Made by a program: the position numbers and the translations under genes
NCBI GenBank assembly: GCA_017449265.1
Contig: JAFSJW010000014.1
Coordinates: 31,565-95,564 of the forward strand
Direction: 5' to 3'
Source of the DNA: Treponema sp.
GTDB lineage: Bacteria > Spirochaetota > Spirochaetia > Treponematales > Treponemataceae
Length of the DNA stretch: 64,000 nt
Notes under the pieces: model-generated
Databases searched by the model: none
Told to the model about the DNA's origin: nothing
Seen by the model: the letters and a program-made list of their open reading frames with translations, nothing else
Shown: piece after piece, positions 40,822-49,555 of the stretch
Layout: every line of letters begins with the position of its first letter
Numbering within the stretch: position 1 is the first letter of the stretch

Positions 40822-41841
40822 TCAGTCAGTTTCATATTGAGAAATGGTCGCCCCTTTTTTTATTACAAGTTCATATATCAAAAGAAAAAGTTTTGTATCT
40901 TGAAACATCGTTCCGCCAGAGCGTATGTCCATATCTGTCTGGGAGATTAACGCAAGGATTGCGGCGCACTGACCGTAAGTCCAGATTCTGGAGGCATTCG
41001 CATACTGCGTTCTGGCTGTTTTTCCCGCAAATCCGCTTGCTTTCAGCTCTGTTTCGCTCGGATAATTTCCGTTCGCATGAATCATATGCCATGCTGATAG
41101 TTTGCGGAAACACGAAACAAGTCCTGCCAGAAGGAGAACAGCTCCGCCCGAGTTCTTTGAAAGCAAGATTTTCTGCAATATCAAAAGCGAATTCTCCAGC
41201 CGCTTTCTTGCGTCAACACCGTATTCGGCCATTGCATCAAAAAGCGTGAATGCATTTTCTTCCCTGTTGTGAGCAAGAATCTGCTCCACATCATTTGAAG
41301 AAATAATATGCTCCTTTGGGAAGCAAAAGAAAAAACGGCTGCATTCAGACCTGAGAGCCTCTGTGTTATTCTCGACCATATCAAGAATAAGCCCTGGAAC
41401 ATCGCTTTCAATACGATAACCATTTTTCTGGAAGAAATTCCTAATCCAATCTTCCTTTCTATTCTCAAACATTTCCCAAAAGATTTTTTTGTTATCTTTC
41501 GGAATGATTTTATCAAGTTTTGTGTCAACGGATATTTCATCCGAAACAAGAATAAGGACATTTGAATCTATGGCACAGTTTTTTATCCATGTGCCAATCA
41601 TCTCAATTTCATCTTTCTTTTTTATAACTTCCGCATTTTTATAAACTATACATGTTCCTGCGGAAAAAAAAGATTCGGAACTCAGCTGGTTTATCACATC
41701 ACTGACCTTGACATCTGTTGCGTAAAAAAGAAACTCATCAATTTCTCCGAATTTTTTCTTTAACTCGGACTTTATTGAATCAATCTTGTCGTTTCGCTCG
41801 CCGAATTCCGGACCTGTAAAAAGATAAACTTGAGCAGACAT
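40822..41841 (-). CDS. holA: DNA polymerase III delta subunit
   Basis: Clamp-loader subunit that opens the sliding clamp. 339 aa. N-terminal domain begins VYLFTGPEFGERNDKIDSIK; the family's hallmarks include SESFFSAGTCIVYKNAEVIK, the C-terminal collar domain NAFTLFDAMAEYG and LLAGLVSCFRKLSAWHMI, and ALISQTDMDIRSG. Sequence is diverged, as usual for delta. It starts 4 bases after the lexA stop and precedes uvrB. Confidence 0.88.
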   Translation of the reverse strand: MSAQVYLFTGPEFGERNDKIDSIKSELKKKFGEIDEFLFYATDVKVSDVINQLSSESFFSAGTCIVYKNAEVIKKKDEIEMIGTWIKNCAIDSNVLILVSDEISVDTKLDKIIPKDNKKIFWEMFENRKEDWIRNFFQKNGYRIESDVPGLILDMVENNTEALRSECSRFFFCFPKEHIISSNDVEQILAHNREENAFTLFDAMAEYGVDARKRLENSLLILQKILLSKNSGGAVLLLAGLVSCFRKLSAWHMIHANGNYPSETELKASGFAGKTARTQYANASRIWTYGQCAAILALISQTDMDIRSGGTMFQDTKLFLLIYELVIKKGATISQYETD

Positions 41842-41845
41842 AAAA

Positions 41846-42454
41846 TTAGTATGTTCTTACGATGTTAGAAAGAATGCCAACAATCTGTACATCTGCGCTG
41901 TAAATTGGTGAAAAATCAGGATTTTCGGGCTGAAGACGGATTTTGTCAGCTTCTTTGTAGAATCTTTTGAGCGTAATTGCATTGTCAAGGACGGCAACGA
42001 CAATCTGCCCGTCAACGGCGTTTTGAGCCTGCTCAACAACGGCAAGGTCTCCTTCAAGAATTCCTGCGTTTACCATGCTTGTTCCTCGGACACGGAGCGC
42101 GAAATATGTTTTACCAGGGCGGATGAAAGGTTCTGTCAGGTTAACATAGCCGTCAAGATTCTCCTCGCTCAAAAGGGGCTTGCCTGCGGCAACATTGCCA
42201 AGAAGAGGAACTTTTGCCATATACGGACCGTCATCTTGCTTTGAGTCAACAAGCACACGAATTGAGCGTGCGCGTTTCTGGCACTGCGACAAATATCCTT
42301 TTTTTTGCAATGCCGCAATGTGGTCCTGCACGGCACGGAGAGAAATTCCGAAATGTTCACCGATTTCACGGACTGTTGCAGGGTATCCCTGCTCTTTCTG
42401 GAATTCGGAAATGAAATTCAAGACTTCTTGCTGTCTTTCTGTAATCTGCTTCAT
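41846..42454 (-). CDS. lexA: LexA SOS repressor
   Basis: Repressor with autoproteolysis. 202 aa. Winged-helix DNA-binding N-terminus (TERQQEVLNFISEFQKEQGY, EIGEHFGISLRAVQDHIAAL), hinge, then the S24 domain with cleavage site A90-G91 (NVAAGKP), nucleophile S126 (GTSMVNAG) and K163 (AITLKRF). The ATG follows the ptsH stop directly, and its ribosome-binding site GAGGAG is in the ptsH end, so translation is coupled. Location between HPr and holA/uvrB is unusual. Confidence 0.97.
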   Translation of the reverse strand: MKQITERQQEVLNFISEFQKEQGYPATVREIGEHFGISLRAVQDHIAALQKKGYLSQCQKRARSIRVLVDSKQDDGPYMAKVPLLGNVAAGKPLLSEENLDGYVNLTEPFIRPGKTYFALRVRGTSMVNAGILEGDLAVVEQAQNAVDGQIVVAVLDNAITLKRFYKEADKIRLQPENPDFSPIYSADVQIVGILSNIVRTY

Positions 42455-42721
42455 TTACTCCTCCTCAAATTTGTTTTCAAATAATTGGAAAATTGCGGCA
42501 GCTGCCTGTTTTTCATCTGAGCCATCAGCTTTTAATGTAATAACGGTGTTGTAACCAGCCGCCATTGTTATAACGCCCATTATGGACTTTGCATTTACAG
42601 TTATAGAATCTTTTTCAAGCAAAATCTCAGATGTAAATTTGTTTGCAGTCTGGGCAATCAGTGCGGCAGGTCTGGCATGAATTCCAGCCCTATTTCTAAC
42701 AGTCAGCATTTTTTCGGTCAT
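42455..42721 (-). CDS. ptsH: Phosphocarrier protein HPr
   Basis: An 88-aa HPr. The active-site H15 lies in AGIHARPAA, and the regulatory S46 in NAKSIMGVITMAAGYNT, the site phosphorylated by HPr kinase. I start at MTEKMLTVRNR with AGGAG upstream, the family's normal length; a longer frame adds 16 residues. It directly follows hprK (48 bases) and overlaps lexA's ribosome-binding site. With kinase and Ser46 both present, a regulatory role in carbon control is likely; whether a full sugar PTS exists cannot be seen here. Confidence 0.96.
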   Translation of the reverse strand: MTEKMLTVRNRAGIHARPAALIAQTANKFTSEILLEKDSITVNAKSIMGVITMAAGYNTVITLKADGSDEKQAAAAIFQLFENKFEEE

Positions 42722-42769
42722 TTGAAAACTCCTATAAAAATAAGCGTCATTAGTTTGACGCATTTTCAT

Positions 42770-43759
42770 TCAATATGAATCGTCGCTTCCGTAATAAGCG
42801 GCCTGAGCTTCTCCGGTTTCAATCCATTTAAGGACATTCTGGTTAAAGTCACGGGCTGGATTGTAGCCCATGTACTTGAGCCTCTCGTTCATGGCGGCGG
42901 CCTCGATAATTATCGGGAGGTTTCTTCCTGGACGAACCGGAATTTCAATTGAAGGAATCTTCACTCCGAAGAAATCCTCCAGCTTTTGTTCAATGCCAAC
43001 GCGGTCATAGACTTTGTCCTTGCTCCAATCTTCAAGGTGTATTACGAGCTGAATTTCTTTTTGTTCCATTACAGCTCCGACCCCGTACAGCTGGGAGACA
43101 TTTATAATTCCAAGACCGCGTATTTCCATGTGATGGCTTATAAGCGAATTCGCTCCTCGTCCGATTATTGAATTCTCATTGACACAGCGGATTTCTACTA
43201 TGTCATCGGCAACTAGGCGGTGTCCGCGTTCTACAAGTTCCAAGGCACATTCAGACTTTCCTACGCCAGAAGTTCCTATAAGAAGGATTCCAATTCCATA
43301 GACTTCTACAAGAACTCCGTGCATGGTCTTTTTCTGGGCAAAAACCCTGGAAAAAACGCGAAGCAATCTGGTTGAAAAATCAGATGTCTCAAGCTCCGTT
43401 CCAAGGACGGCGCATCCGGACTCTTCTGCAAGCCGAAGAAAATCTTCGGTTGGAGAAAGCCCATGCGTAAAAACAACACATGGAATCTGATATGAAAAGA
43501 ACTGCTCCAAAGTATCGGTTCTTTTCTCCCTGAACAATTTTTCCAGATAAGCGGCGGCATTTGAGCCTATAATCTGAACGCGCTTGTAGTCAAAAAGCTC
43601 AAAAAAACCTGTCAAAGCAAGCCCCAGATATGTGACATTCGGAGTAAGTATAGGCCTGGAAAGACCTTTGCGCCCGCAGATGCACTTTAGCAAGAGATTG
43701 TCAAGACCGCTTAACTCCATATCCAACAAGTCAAGAACTGTAAATGCTTTTTCAGCCAT
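42770..43759 (-). CDS. hprK: HPr kinase/phosphorylase
   Basis: Bifunctional enzyme that phosphorylates and dephosphorylates HPr at Ser46. 329 aa. C-terminal catalytic domain has Walker A GTSGVGKS, the following ALELVERGHRLVADDIVEIR, EIRGLGIINVSQLYGVGAV and the signature PVRPGRNLPIIIEAAAMNER. The N-terminal domain is the usual HPrK/P regulatory fold. Start at MAEKAF; five more residues are possible. First gene of the unit that continues through ptsH, lexA, holA and uvrB. Confidence 0.95.
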   Translation of the reverse strand: MAEKAFTVLDLLDMELSGLDNLLLKCICGRKGLSRPILTPNVTYLGLALTGFFELFDYKRVQIIGSNAAAYLEKLFREKRTDTLEQFFSYQIPCVVFTHGLSPTEDFLRLAEESGCAVLGTELETSDFSTRLLRVFSRVFAQKKTMHGVLVEVYGIGILLIGTSGVGKSECALELVERGHRLVADDIVEIRCVNENSIIGRGANSLISHHMEIRGLGIINVSQLYGVGAVMEQKEIQLVIHLEDWSKDKVYDRVGIEQKLEDFFGVKIPSIEIPVRPGRNLPIIIEAAAMNERLKYMGYNPARDFNQNVLKWIETGEAQAAYYGSDDSY

Positions 43760-43970
43760 ATATTTACTATACACAAAAAAATATAATTAGACAAGTAGTA
43801 TTTTAACTGATTTTATAGTTTATTTTGTTATTATTTTATAAATTTGAATAGTAAGTTTACTAAAAAACTACTATGCTTTATATGTGATTTTTTAATATAT
43901 ATATATAGAAAACAATTGAATTTCACACCACAAGTTGAAGACAAGCAAAATTTCAAGTATTCTAAATAAT

Positions 43971-45143
43971 ATGAAAGAACTTGAATTAAAATACGGATGC
44001 AATCCGAATCAAAAACCTGCGAAGGTTTTCGTAGACGAGGGCGATTTGCCCATCACAGTTTTGAATGGTCGCCCTGGGTACATCAATTTGCTCGATGCCC
44101 TGAATGGCTGGCAGCTCGTAAAAGAACTCAAAGAAGCAACTGGTATTCCTGCTGCCACAAGTTTCAAGCATGTTTCTCCTGCTGGAGCTGCCGTTGGAAC
44201 GCCACTTTCCGACACTCTGAAAAAGATTTATTTTACGGACGGCGTTGAGCTTACGCCACTCGCGTGCGCTTATGCTCGTGCACGCGGAGCCGACAGAATG
44301 TCGTCTTTCGGGGATTTTATCTCATTGAGTGATGAGTGTGACGAGGCCACGGCACTTCTTATAAAGAAGGAAGTTTCGGACGGAATCATCGCGCCGTCAT
44401 ATTCCGCAAAAGCCCTTGAGATTCTTAAAGCAAAGAAAAACGGAAACTACTGTGTCATTCAGATTGACCCAAGCTATGTTCCGCCAGCTACCGAAGTAAA
44501 ACAGGTTTTCGGAATCAAATTCGAGCAAGGGCATAATTTCCTCAAAATCGATGATAGTTGCCTTTCAAATATTGTGACGAAAAACAAGAATCTTTCTGCT
44601 GATGACAAACGCAATCTTGTCATTGCTCTTATCACGCTGAAATACACGCAGTCAAACTCAGTCTGCTATGTCAAAGACGGTCAGGCAATCGGAATCGGGG
44701 CGGGGCAGCAGAGCCGCGTTCACTGTACGCGCCTTGCCGGGCAGAAAGCCGACAACTGGTGGCTCAGGCAAAGCCCAAAAGTGCTCGGGCTTGAATTTGT
44801 TGACGGAATCAAACGCGCAGACCGCGACAATGCGATTGATGTATACATTGGCGAAGAATACGAAGATGTTCTTGCCGAAGGAAAGTGGCAGACTTTGTTC
44901 AAGACAAAGCCAGGCGTGTTCACCAGAGAGGAAAAGAAAGAATGGCTCTCCAAGAACACGGGCGTTGCGGTAGGCTCAGACGCATTCTTCCCGTTCGGCG
45001 ACAACATCGAGCGCGCAAGAAAGAGCGGCGTTACGGTAGTGGCGCAGCCAGGTGGCTCAGTTCGTGACGATCAGGTGATTGAAACGGCTGACAAATACAA
45101 TATGGTCATGTGCTTCAACGGAATCAGGTTGTTCCACCACTAA
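43971..45143 (+). CDS. purH: Stand-alone AICAR transformylase (PurH C-terminal domain)
   Basis: Transfers formyl from 10-formyl-THF to AICAR in purine synthesis. 390 aa. Family signatures: ELKYGCNPNQKPAKVF, AATSFKHVSPAGAAVGTPLS (K-H catalytic pair), YTQSNSVCYVKDGQAIGIGA, GQQSRVHCTRLAGQKADNWW, and DAFFPFGDNIERARKSGVT. The IMP cyclohydrolase half found in usual PurH (about 520 aa) is absent, so IMP cyclisation must be done elsewhere. Start at MKELELK; no strong ribosome-binding site is visible. Formyl donor would come from the formate-THF ligase at the left edge. Confidence 0.93.
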   Translation: MKELELKYGCNPNQKPAKVFVDEGDLPITVLNGRPGYINLLDALNGWQLVKELKEATGIPAATSFKHVSPAGAAVGTPLSDTLKKIYFTDGVELTPLACAYARARGADRMSSFGDFISLSDECDEATALLIKKEVSDGIIAPSYSAKALEILKAKKNGNYCVIQIDPSYVPPATEVKQVFGIKFEQGHNFLKIDDSCLSNIVTKNKNLSADDKRNLVIALITLKYTQSNSVCYVKDGQAIGIGAGQQSRVHCTRLAGQKADNWWLRQSPKVLGLEFVDGIKRADRDNAIDVYIGEEYEDVLAEGKWQTLFKTKPGVFTREEKKEWLSKNTGVAVGSDAFFPFGDNIERARKSGVTVVAQPGGSVRDDQVIETADKYNMVMCFNGIRLFHH

Positions 45144-45202
45144 GCCGAGAAAAAACGGAAGCAAGTGGGCTGGAAGTTTCCTTGCTTTTTTGTCAGTAAT
45201 AA

Positions 45203-45243
45203 GCTCGTTCGGAATGCTAATATTTCCGAACGAGCCTTTTTTT
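45203..45243 (+). terminator. Terminator after the AICAR transformylase
   Basis: Twelve-base perfect stem GCTCGTTCGGAA (45203-45214) with TTCCGAACGAGC (45224-45235), then T7. The GTTCGGAA core recurs in hairpins at 36729 and 55047. Confidence 0.88.
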
Positions 45244-45430
45244 CACACTAATATCGAGCGCCTGCGTTTGAGAAGTATTTTTCCACAGGGAGAAATGGAA
45301 ACTTATATTTCAGCTTTTAATGCTGAAAACAATCTGCGGATGAAAACTTCGATAATATAAAAATTTATAGTTGTCTTAAAAAATAAAAGAAGTGCTTTTT
45401 CGAGATAATCAAAACTGATATACTTTCACC

Positions 45431-46603
45431 ATGAAAATAGAAAACAAATCGTATTATACAGATAAAATCAGGGCTTTTGATGCAAAAATCGAGGCTATAA
45501 AGATAGCTTTTTCGCCAATGACTTTTCAGGCAGTCCGCGCGCTTATTGAGCTTGGGCTGCTTCAGAAAATATCCGATGCGGGCGATGAGGGAATCACCGT
45601 GCAGGAACTTTCAAAATCATCTGGCATTTCAGAATATGGCGTTGGCGTGCTTGCAGAAATGGCTCTCGGCATGGGCGTGCTGAAAATAAATGCTGCAGGT
45701 TGTAAAACTTTGGGTGAGCCGGAACTGCCTTCCGAATCCACAGAAAACGGTCATTTCGATAAGCTCAATGACTACGACTTGGGCCGCCTTGTTCTGGGCA
45801 AAATAGGGTGGTTCTTGCTTGAGGACAACTGTACGCGCGTCAATTTCAATTTTACAAACGATATTTGCTACAAGGGTGCGTTCAATCTTATTGATTCAAT
45901 CAAAAACGAAAGACCGGAAGGGCTGAAAGTATTCGGGGACAAATGGGCCACCGTGTATGAGGCACTTTCAACTCTTCCTGAGCGCGAGAAAAAATCATGG
46001 TTTGATTTTGACCATTTCTATTCTGATGTTGCTTTTCCGGAAGCTCTCCCGATTGTCTACGCAAAAAAGCCCCGGCAACTGTTCGATATAGGCGGAAACA
46101 CGGCAAAATGGGCGATTGCATCATGCAAGTACGATAGCGATGTTCATGTGACTATAGTGGATTTGCCGGGACAGACGGCTGTTGCTGAAAAAAACGCGAA
46201 GGAGGCTGGTTTTTCCGACAGAATCAGCTTTGTGAGCGGAAATGTTCTTGACGAAACGACAAAACTTCCTTCTGGCGCGAACGCTGTCTGGATGAGCCAG
46301 TTTTTGGATTGCTTTTCGCTCCATCAAATCACAAAAATCCTCACTAAGATTTACAATTCTGTTGATGACAATTGTGATGTTTTCGTTATGGAGCCGCTTT
46401 GGGATATGCAGAAATTTGAGGGCGAAAGCTACGCATTGCAGGCAACGAGCTTGTATTTTACCTGTATTGCAAACGGAAACAGCAAAATGTACAGATATGG
46501 CGAACTTGTGGAAGCAATTGAGGCGGCAGGATTCCACCTTGTAACGGCACACCACAATCTTGGTTCAAATTTCTATTCGATTTTGAATTTCAGGAAAAAC
46601 TAA
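45431..46603 (+). CDS. SAM-dependent methyltransferase (O-methyltransferase type)
   Basis: A 390-aa methyltransferase with an N-terminal winged-helix dimerisation domain (AVRALIELGLLQKISDAG, ELSKSSGISEYGVGVLAEMA) and a Rossmann domain: motif I LFDIGGNTAKWAIA, then VHVTIVDLPGQTAVAEKNAK, and FSLHQITKILTKIY. This layout is that of methyltransferase-2-type O-methyltransferases. The stop overlaps the start of the acyltransferase gene (TAATG), so the pair is translationally coupled. The pairing is reminiscent of aryl-polyene or lipid-tailoring clusters, but no other cluster gene is present. Confidence 0.83.
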   Translation: MKIENKSYYTDKIRAFDAKIEAIKIAFSPMTFQAVRALIELGLLQKISDAGDEGITVQELSKSSGISEYGVGVLAEMALGMGVLKINAAGCKTLGEPELPSESTENGHFDKLNDYDLGRLVLGKIGWFLLEDNCTRVNFNFTNDICYKGAFNLIDSIKNERPEGLKVFGDKWATVYEALSTLPEREKKSWFDFDHFYSDVAFPEALPIVYAKKPRQLFDIGGNTAKWAIASCKYDSDVHVTIVDLPGQTAVAEKNAKEAGFSDRISFVSGNVLDETTKLPSGANAVWMSQFLDCFSLHQITKILTKIYNSVDDNCDVFVMEPLWDMQKFEGESYALQATSLYFTCIANGNSKMYRYGELVEAIEAAGFHLVTAHHNLGSNFYSILNFRKN

Positions 46604-47436
46604 TGGACATATCACATTCCAACGCATCACGCTGTACAAAAAATCCAATCGTGTTTTTTCTGCGCACAATCGCAAAACTCTCCTGCTACTTTGTGTTCGG
46701 GCTTGCAACAATTGCGTTCTCAATCACTCTTCTTCCGTTGCTGCTCATTTTTGTGCATCCTTACGGGCGGTTTCAGCGAGTGTGCAGAAGGATTTTGCAC
46801 ATATGTTTGATTTGTTATCGGTGGTATCTCAGGATTGTGGGAGTGGCAAAAGTCAAAGTGAGCGACAAGGCAGCACTCAAAAACGCAAAATCTGTCATCA
46901 TCGCGGCAAATCACCCGTCGCTTCTTGACTCGGTGATTCTTGTATCATTTCTTCCATGTACCGATTTTATCGTCAAAATGTCATTGTCAAAAAGAAATGT
47001 TCTAAGTTTCATCGTGAATTTGCTGCTTACGCCCAATTCAATCGATTACAAGGAAATAATCGAGCGCACGAAAAAAAATTTTGCGGCCGGAGGAACGATT
47101 GCCGTTTTCCCGGAAGGAACGCGAAGCCTTCCAACTGGTCAGAACAGATTCAAAAAAGGTGCGGCGCGTCTTTCGCTTGCCACAGGCTGTCCGATTCTGC
47201 CCGTGTACATTGGCGGAAACGACAAATTTGGTCTAAGGAAAGGCGAAAAAATCTGGCAGATAAATCCCAACGGCGCATACGAGTATGTGTTCACCGTGAA
47301 AGACTTGCTGTACCCGGACGAATTTGCGGGACTTCCAGAGCCAATTGCGGCAAAAAGGTACACGGCAAAACTCCGCGCCATCCTTGCCGATGAAAACAAT
47401 GTTCCAGGACAGCCGCCAGCCCAAAATCAGGTGTAA
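46603..47436 (+). CDS. 1-acyl-glycerol-3-phosphate acyltransferase-like protein
   Basis: A 277-aa membrane-bound PlsC-family acyltransferase. An N-terminal hydrophobic region (LSCYFVFGLATIAFSITLLP) is followed by the catalytic motif NHPSLLDS (H-x4-D), then the FPEGTRS motif for glycerol-phosphate binding, and GCPILPVYIGGNDKFG. Start ATG overlaps the methyltransferase stop by one base. May act in phospholipid synthesis or acylate the product of the partner methyltransferase; the coupling favours the second but does not prove it. Confidence 0.85.
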   Translation: MDISHSNASRCTKNPIVFFLRTIAKLSCYFVFGLATIAFSITLLPLLLIFVHPYGRFQRVCRRILHICLICYRWYLRIVGVAKVKVSDKAALKNAKSVIIAANHPSLLDSVILVSFLPCTDFIVKMSLSKRNVLSFIVNLLLTPNSIDYKEIIERTKKNFAAGGTIAVFPEGTRSLPTGQNRFKKGAARLSLATGCPILPVYIGGNDKFGLRKGEKIWQINPNGAYEYVFTVKDLLYPDEFAGLPEPIAAKRYTAKLRAILADENNVPGQPPAQNQV

Positions 47437-47472
47437 CAAAAGGCTTGTCCCGGCGCAAGTTTCTGTCAATTA

Positions 47473-47859
47473 TTATGCGGTCACTTCTCCGAGTGAAAGC
47501 ACAGCGTTCCGAACGCAATCCGGGCACTCACAAAGCACTTTGCCTGTTTCTGCGCCTTTTAAATCTTTGCAAGTGACAGCTCCGCATTTTTCCCGAAATT
47601 TTGAAAGCAGCTCGCGGCTTTGTCGCACCGTACCGTTTCCGTCTGTGCGCAAGCCTAAAATCATGTTTGCGCCAATCAGCGCGCCGCAAGTTGATTCCAT
47701 GCAGCCCATTCCTGCCGCAAAACCCGCGGACATTTTTTGCAAAGTCGCTTCGTCAACATTCACTGTGTCGGCAAGAACTTTCGTTACCGCCTGGCAGCAA
47801 TTACATTGACCTGTAGCTTTAAGATTTGCGGCAATATCCGCTCTTTCCTGAATCATCAT
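47473..47859 (-). CDS. C_GCAxxG_C_C-family redox protein
   Basis: A 128-aa protein with the family's cysteine pattern: CNCCQAV near the N-terminus, the central GFAAGMGCMESTCGALIGAN and the C-terminal CGAVTCKDLKG and CECPDCV. Such proteins are putative redox-active or metal-binding proteins, often encoded with Fe-S electron carriers. A GGAGGTAC ribosome-binding site precedes the ATG. It is the last gene of a minus-strand set with a ferredoxin and a NapH-like protein, 48 bases downstream of the latter. Confidence 0.88.
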   Translation of the reverse strand: MMIQERADIAANLKATGQCNCCQAVTKVLADTVNVDEATLQKMSAGFAAGMGCMESTCGALIGANMILGLRTDGNGTVRQSRELLSKFREKCGAVTCKDLKGAETGKVLCECPDCVRNAVLSLGEVTA

Positions 47860-47907
47860 TTTTGTACCTCCGAAATATTTTAGCCGTTGTGAGACCGCTG
47901 GGCAATT

Positions 47908-48504
47908 TTATTTATCATTGTTTTTCAATTTACAGATGCCTTGCGTCATTGTTCCCATAGGACAGAATGTACACCAAGAACGCGGTTTGTACAAAGCCAT
48001 CACGATAAGCCCGATTAGCGTTGATGTGAGCATAAGACTGTAGAATCCGTAACTGAATTGTACAACCCAATTAAGGCTTTCGTGAAGTAATCCCGGAGTG
48101 TATGCCCATTTCCACGGAACTTTAAAAGTCCAGAAAAGTTTTACTACCTGCCGGATATTTTTCGCTCCGCTCGCTACAAGCCATGTCTGAAAAAGCATAG
48201 TTCCGAACATGGTCAGAAAGAAAGCCAAAAATCCCCAGCGGAAATATTTGGAAGAAATTGCTCGGGGAGTAGTTTTTTTTCGGGAAAGGCGGAGCTTTGT
48301 TCCAAGCACAGTGAAAAGTTGCCCGCGTCCGCACAAGTTGTTGCAGAACCACTTGTTCCCGCCAAAAATCGCGAATCCCAGGGGAAGCAAAAAATCAATC
48401 ATGCCCAGCCATGCAAAAAGAATGTTGAAAAATCCAAGCGAAAAATACAGGATTGACCAAATCCACAGATAATTATACCAGTGCTTTTGCTTTAATGAGT
48501 TCAT
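47908..48504 (-). CDS. NapH/FixG-like membrane protein with Fe-S motif
   Basis: A 198-aa integral membrane protein with about four helices (WIWSILYFSLGFFNILFAWL, WGFLAFFLTMFGTMLFQTWL, FYSLMLTSTLIGLIVMALY and an inner one). CNNLCGRGQL and the terminal CTFCPMGTMTQGICK resemble the cysteine motifs of the 4Fe-4S binding domain PF12801. The start overlaps the ferredoxin stop (ATGA). It could pass electrons between the ferredoxin and a membrane or periplasmic acceptor. Confidence 0.8.
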   Translation of the reverse strand: MNSLKQKHWYNYLWIWSILYFSLGFFNILFAWLGMIDFLLPLGFAIFGGNKWFCNNLCGRGQLFTVLGTKLRLSRKKTTPRAISSKYFRWGFLAFFLTMFGTMLFQTWLVASGAKNIRQVVKLFWTFKVPWKWAYTPGLLHESLNWVVQFSYGFYSLMLTSTLIGLIVMALYKPRSWCTFCPMGTMTQGICKLKNNDK

Positions 48505-48707
48505 GCGCTCACCTCCCGTTCGACAGGAGCAATGCAACCTGCCGGGCAAGTTTTTCCGCACAAGCCGCAGCCCACGCAAACATCAATGTCAACTTTTGCA
48601 TAACAGCCGCGGAAAACAGAAATAGCACCACGCGGACACACATTCGCACAAGCACCGCATGCCACACAACGAGTCGTATCAACACTCGCATATTTTTTTG
48701 ATTTCAT
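48501..48707 (-). CDS. 2[4Fe-4S] ferredoxin
   Basis: A 68-aa ferredoxin with two cluster motifs: CVACGACANVCPRGAI and CVGCGLCGKTCPAGCI, each CxxCxxCxxxCP. Start at MKSKKY behind AGAGGTAC; upstream in-frame starts add 6-10 residues. The stop overlaps the start of the NapH-like gene, so the two are translated together. A TGTGA-TAAAG-TCACA palindrome lies about 50 bases upstream, the likely site for the nearby Crp/Fnr regulator. Confidence 0.92.
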   Translation of the reverse strand: MKSKKYASVDTTRCVACGACANVCPRGAISVFRGCYAKVDIDVCVGCGLCGKTCPAGCIAPVEREVSA

Positions 48708-48754
48708 TTTAGTACCTCTCATTAAAAAAGATACCAAATAAAAAATGATTTGTA

Positions 48755-48769
48755 TGTGATAAAGTCACA
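48755..48769. promoter_or_regulatory. CRP/FNR-like operator upstream of the ferredoxin operon
   Basis: Perfect palindrome TGTGA-TAAAG-TCACA. Classic sites have a 6-base centre; this has 5. It lies 48-62 bases before the ferredoxin start, between it and the Crp/Fnr gene that probably uses it. Confidence 0.6.
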
Positions 48770-48809
48770 TTAATCTATCAATGCAAAAAAAGACGGCTCA
48801 AATCGAACC

Positions 48810-48854
48810 TCTTTCGTATAAATATTTGTAAAACTTCATAATTTATACGAAAGA
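48810..48854. promoter_or_regulatory. Long inverted repeat between crp-type and ferredoxin genes
   Basis: TCTTTCGTATAAAT (48810-48823) and ATTTATACGAAAGA (48841-48854) are exact inverted copies with a 17-base loop. Outside them GAACCTC (48805-48811) and GAGGTTC (48904-48910) form a second pair. There is no T-run, so it is more likely an operator or a processed 3' structure of the Crp/Fnr gene transcript. Confidence 0.5.
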
Positions 48855-48925
48855 CTTTTTGAAATGGATAAAAATCGTACAAAAAAAATTATCTTTTAGG
48901 TCGAGGTTCTGAATTTTGCCTTTTA

Positions 48926-49555
48926 TTATCCAAGAATCTCTATCTTCCCGCGCCCCAAAGAAACTTTGCCTTCTTCCGCAAGATATTTCAGTGTTTTTGT
49001 GACAACTTCCCGCACGCTTCCGATTTCTTTTGCAATTTCTTCATGTGTAATAGAAAGAATCTTGCTTTTTTGTCTCAGAGATTTATCATGCAGAAAATTT
49101 TCAATCCTTTGGTCAATTTTCAGAAAAAGAACTTGCTGAATTGTCCAAAGAACTTCGGAAAATTTTTCTGTGGCATTTTTATAGATGTAAAGGCTTACGA
49201 GGGGATTTTCTTCCTCAACTTTGTGAATGGCGGCTGACGGAAGCACGCAGACTTTTGATTCCTCTGCGGCTTCAATCAAAACATCAAAAACCAGCGAGTC
49301 CATAAGGCATGAAGCCGAAAGAATGCACACATCTCCGGCTTCAACCCGATAAAGCGTAACTTCCCGACCTTCCTCCGAAACACAGTGAACGCGAAGGCTT
49401 CCGGAAAGAACGGACAGCAAGCCCTTGCAGTCGCCCGATGAACGGTGAATCAGCGTGTCTGGAGAAAAAGTTTCGATGCGGGCAGATTTTTCAAGAAAAG
49501 CTGCCTGAGAATGAGTCAAATCTTTCCAGAATCCAAAAAGCTCGGGAAAATTCAT
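48926..49555 (-). CDS. Crp/Fnr-family transcriptional regulator
   Basis: A 209-aa regulator with an N-terminal cyclic-nucleotide-like beta-roll (SLRVHCVSEEGREVTLYRVE, AGDVCILSASCLMDSLVFDV) and a C-terminal winged helix (LSITHEEIAKEIGSVREVVT, then LKYLAEEGKVSLGRGKIEI). Three or four cysteines (C43, C58, C82, C87) are scattered but not in an FNR N-terminal Fe-S cluster pattern, so the effector is unclear. The start overlaps the hemerythrin stop by 4 bases. Likely controls the ferredoxin operon downstream. Confidence 0.9.
   Translation of the reverse strand: MNFPELFGFWKDLTHSQAAFLEKSARIETFSPDTLIHRSSGDCKGLLSVLSGSLRVHCVSEEGREVTLYRVEAGDVCILSASCLMDSLVFDVLIEAAEESKVCVLPSAAIHKVEEENPLVSLYIYKNATEKFSEVLWTIQQVLFLKIDQRIENFLHDKSLRQKSKILSITHEEIAKEIGSVREVVTKTLKYLAEEGKVSLGRGKIEILG

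Noticed and set aside
45250..45360. Frame reading TNIERLRLRSIFPQGEMETY to a stop, after the AICAR transformylase
   Set aside because: Somewhat protein-like, but has no start of its own and follows a strong terminator; could be a gene remnant but unsupported.
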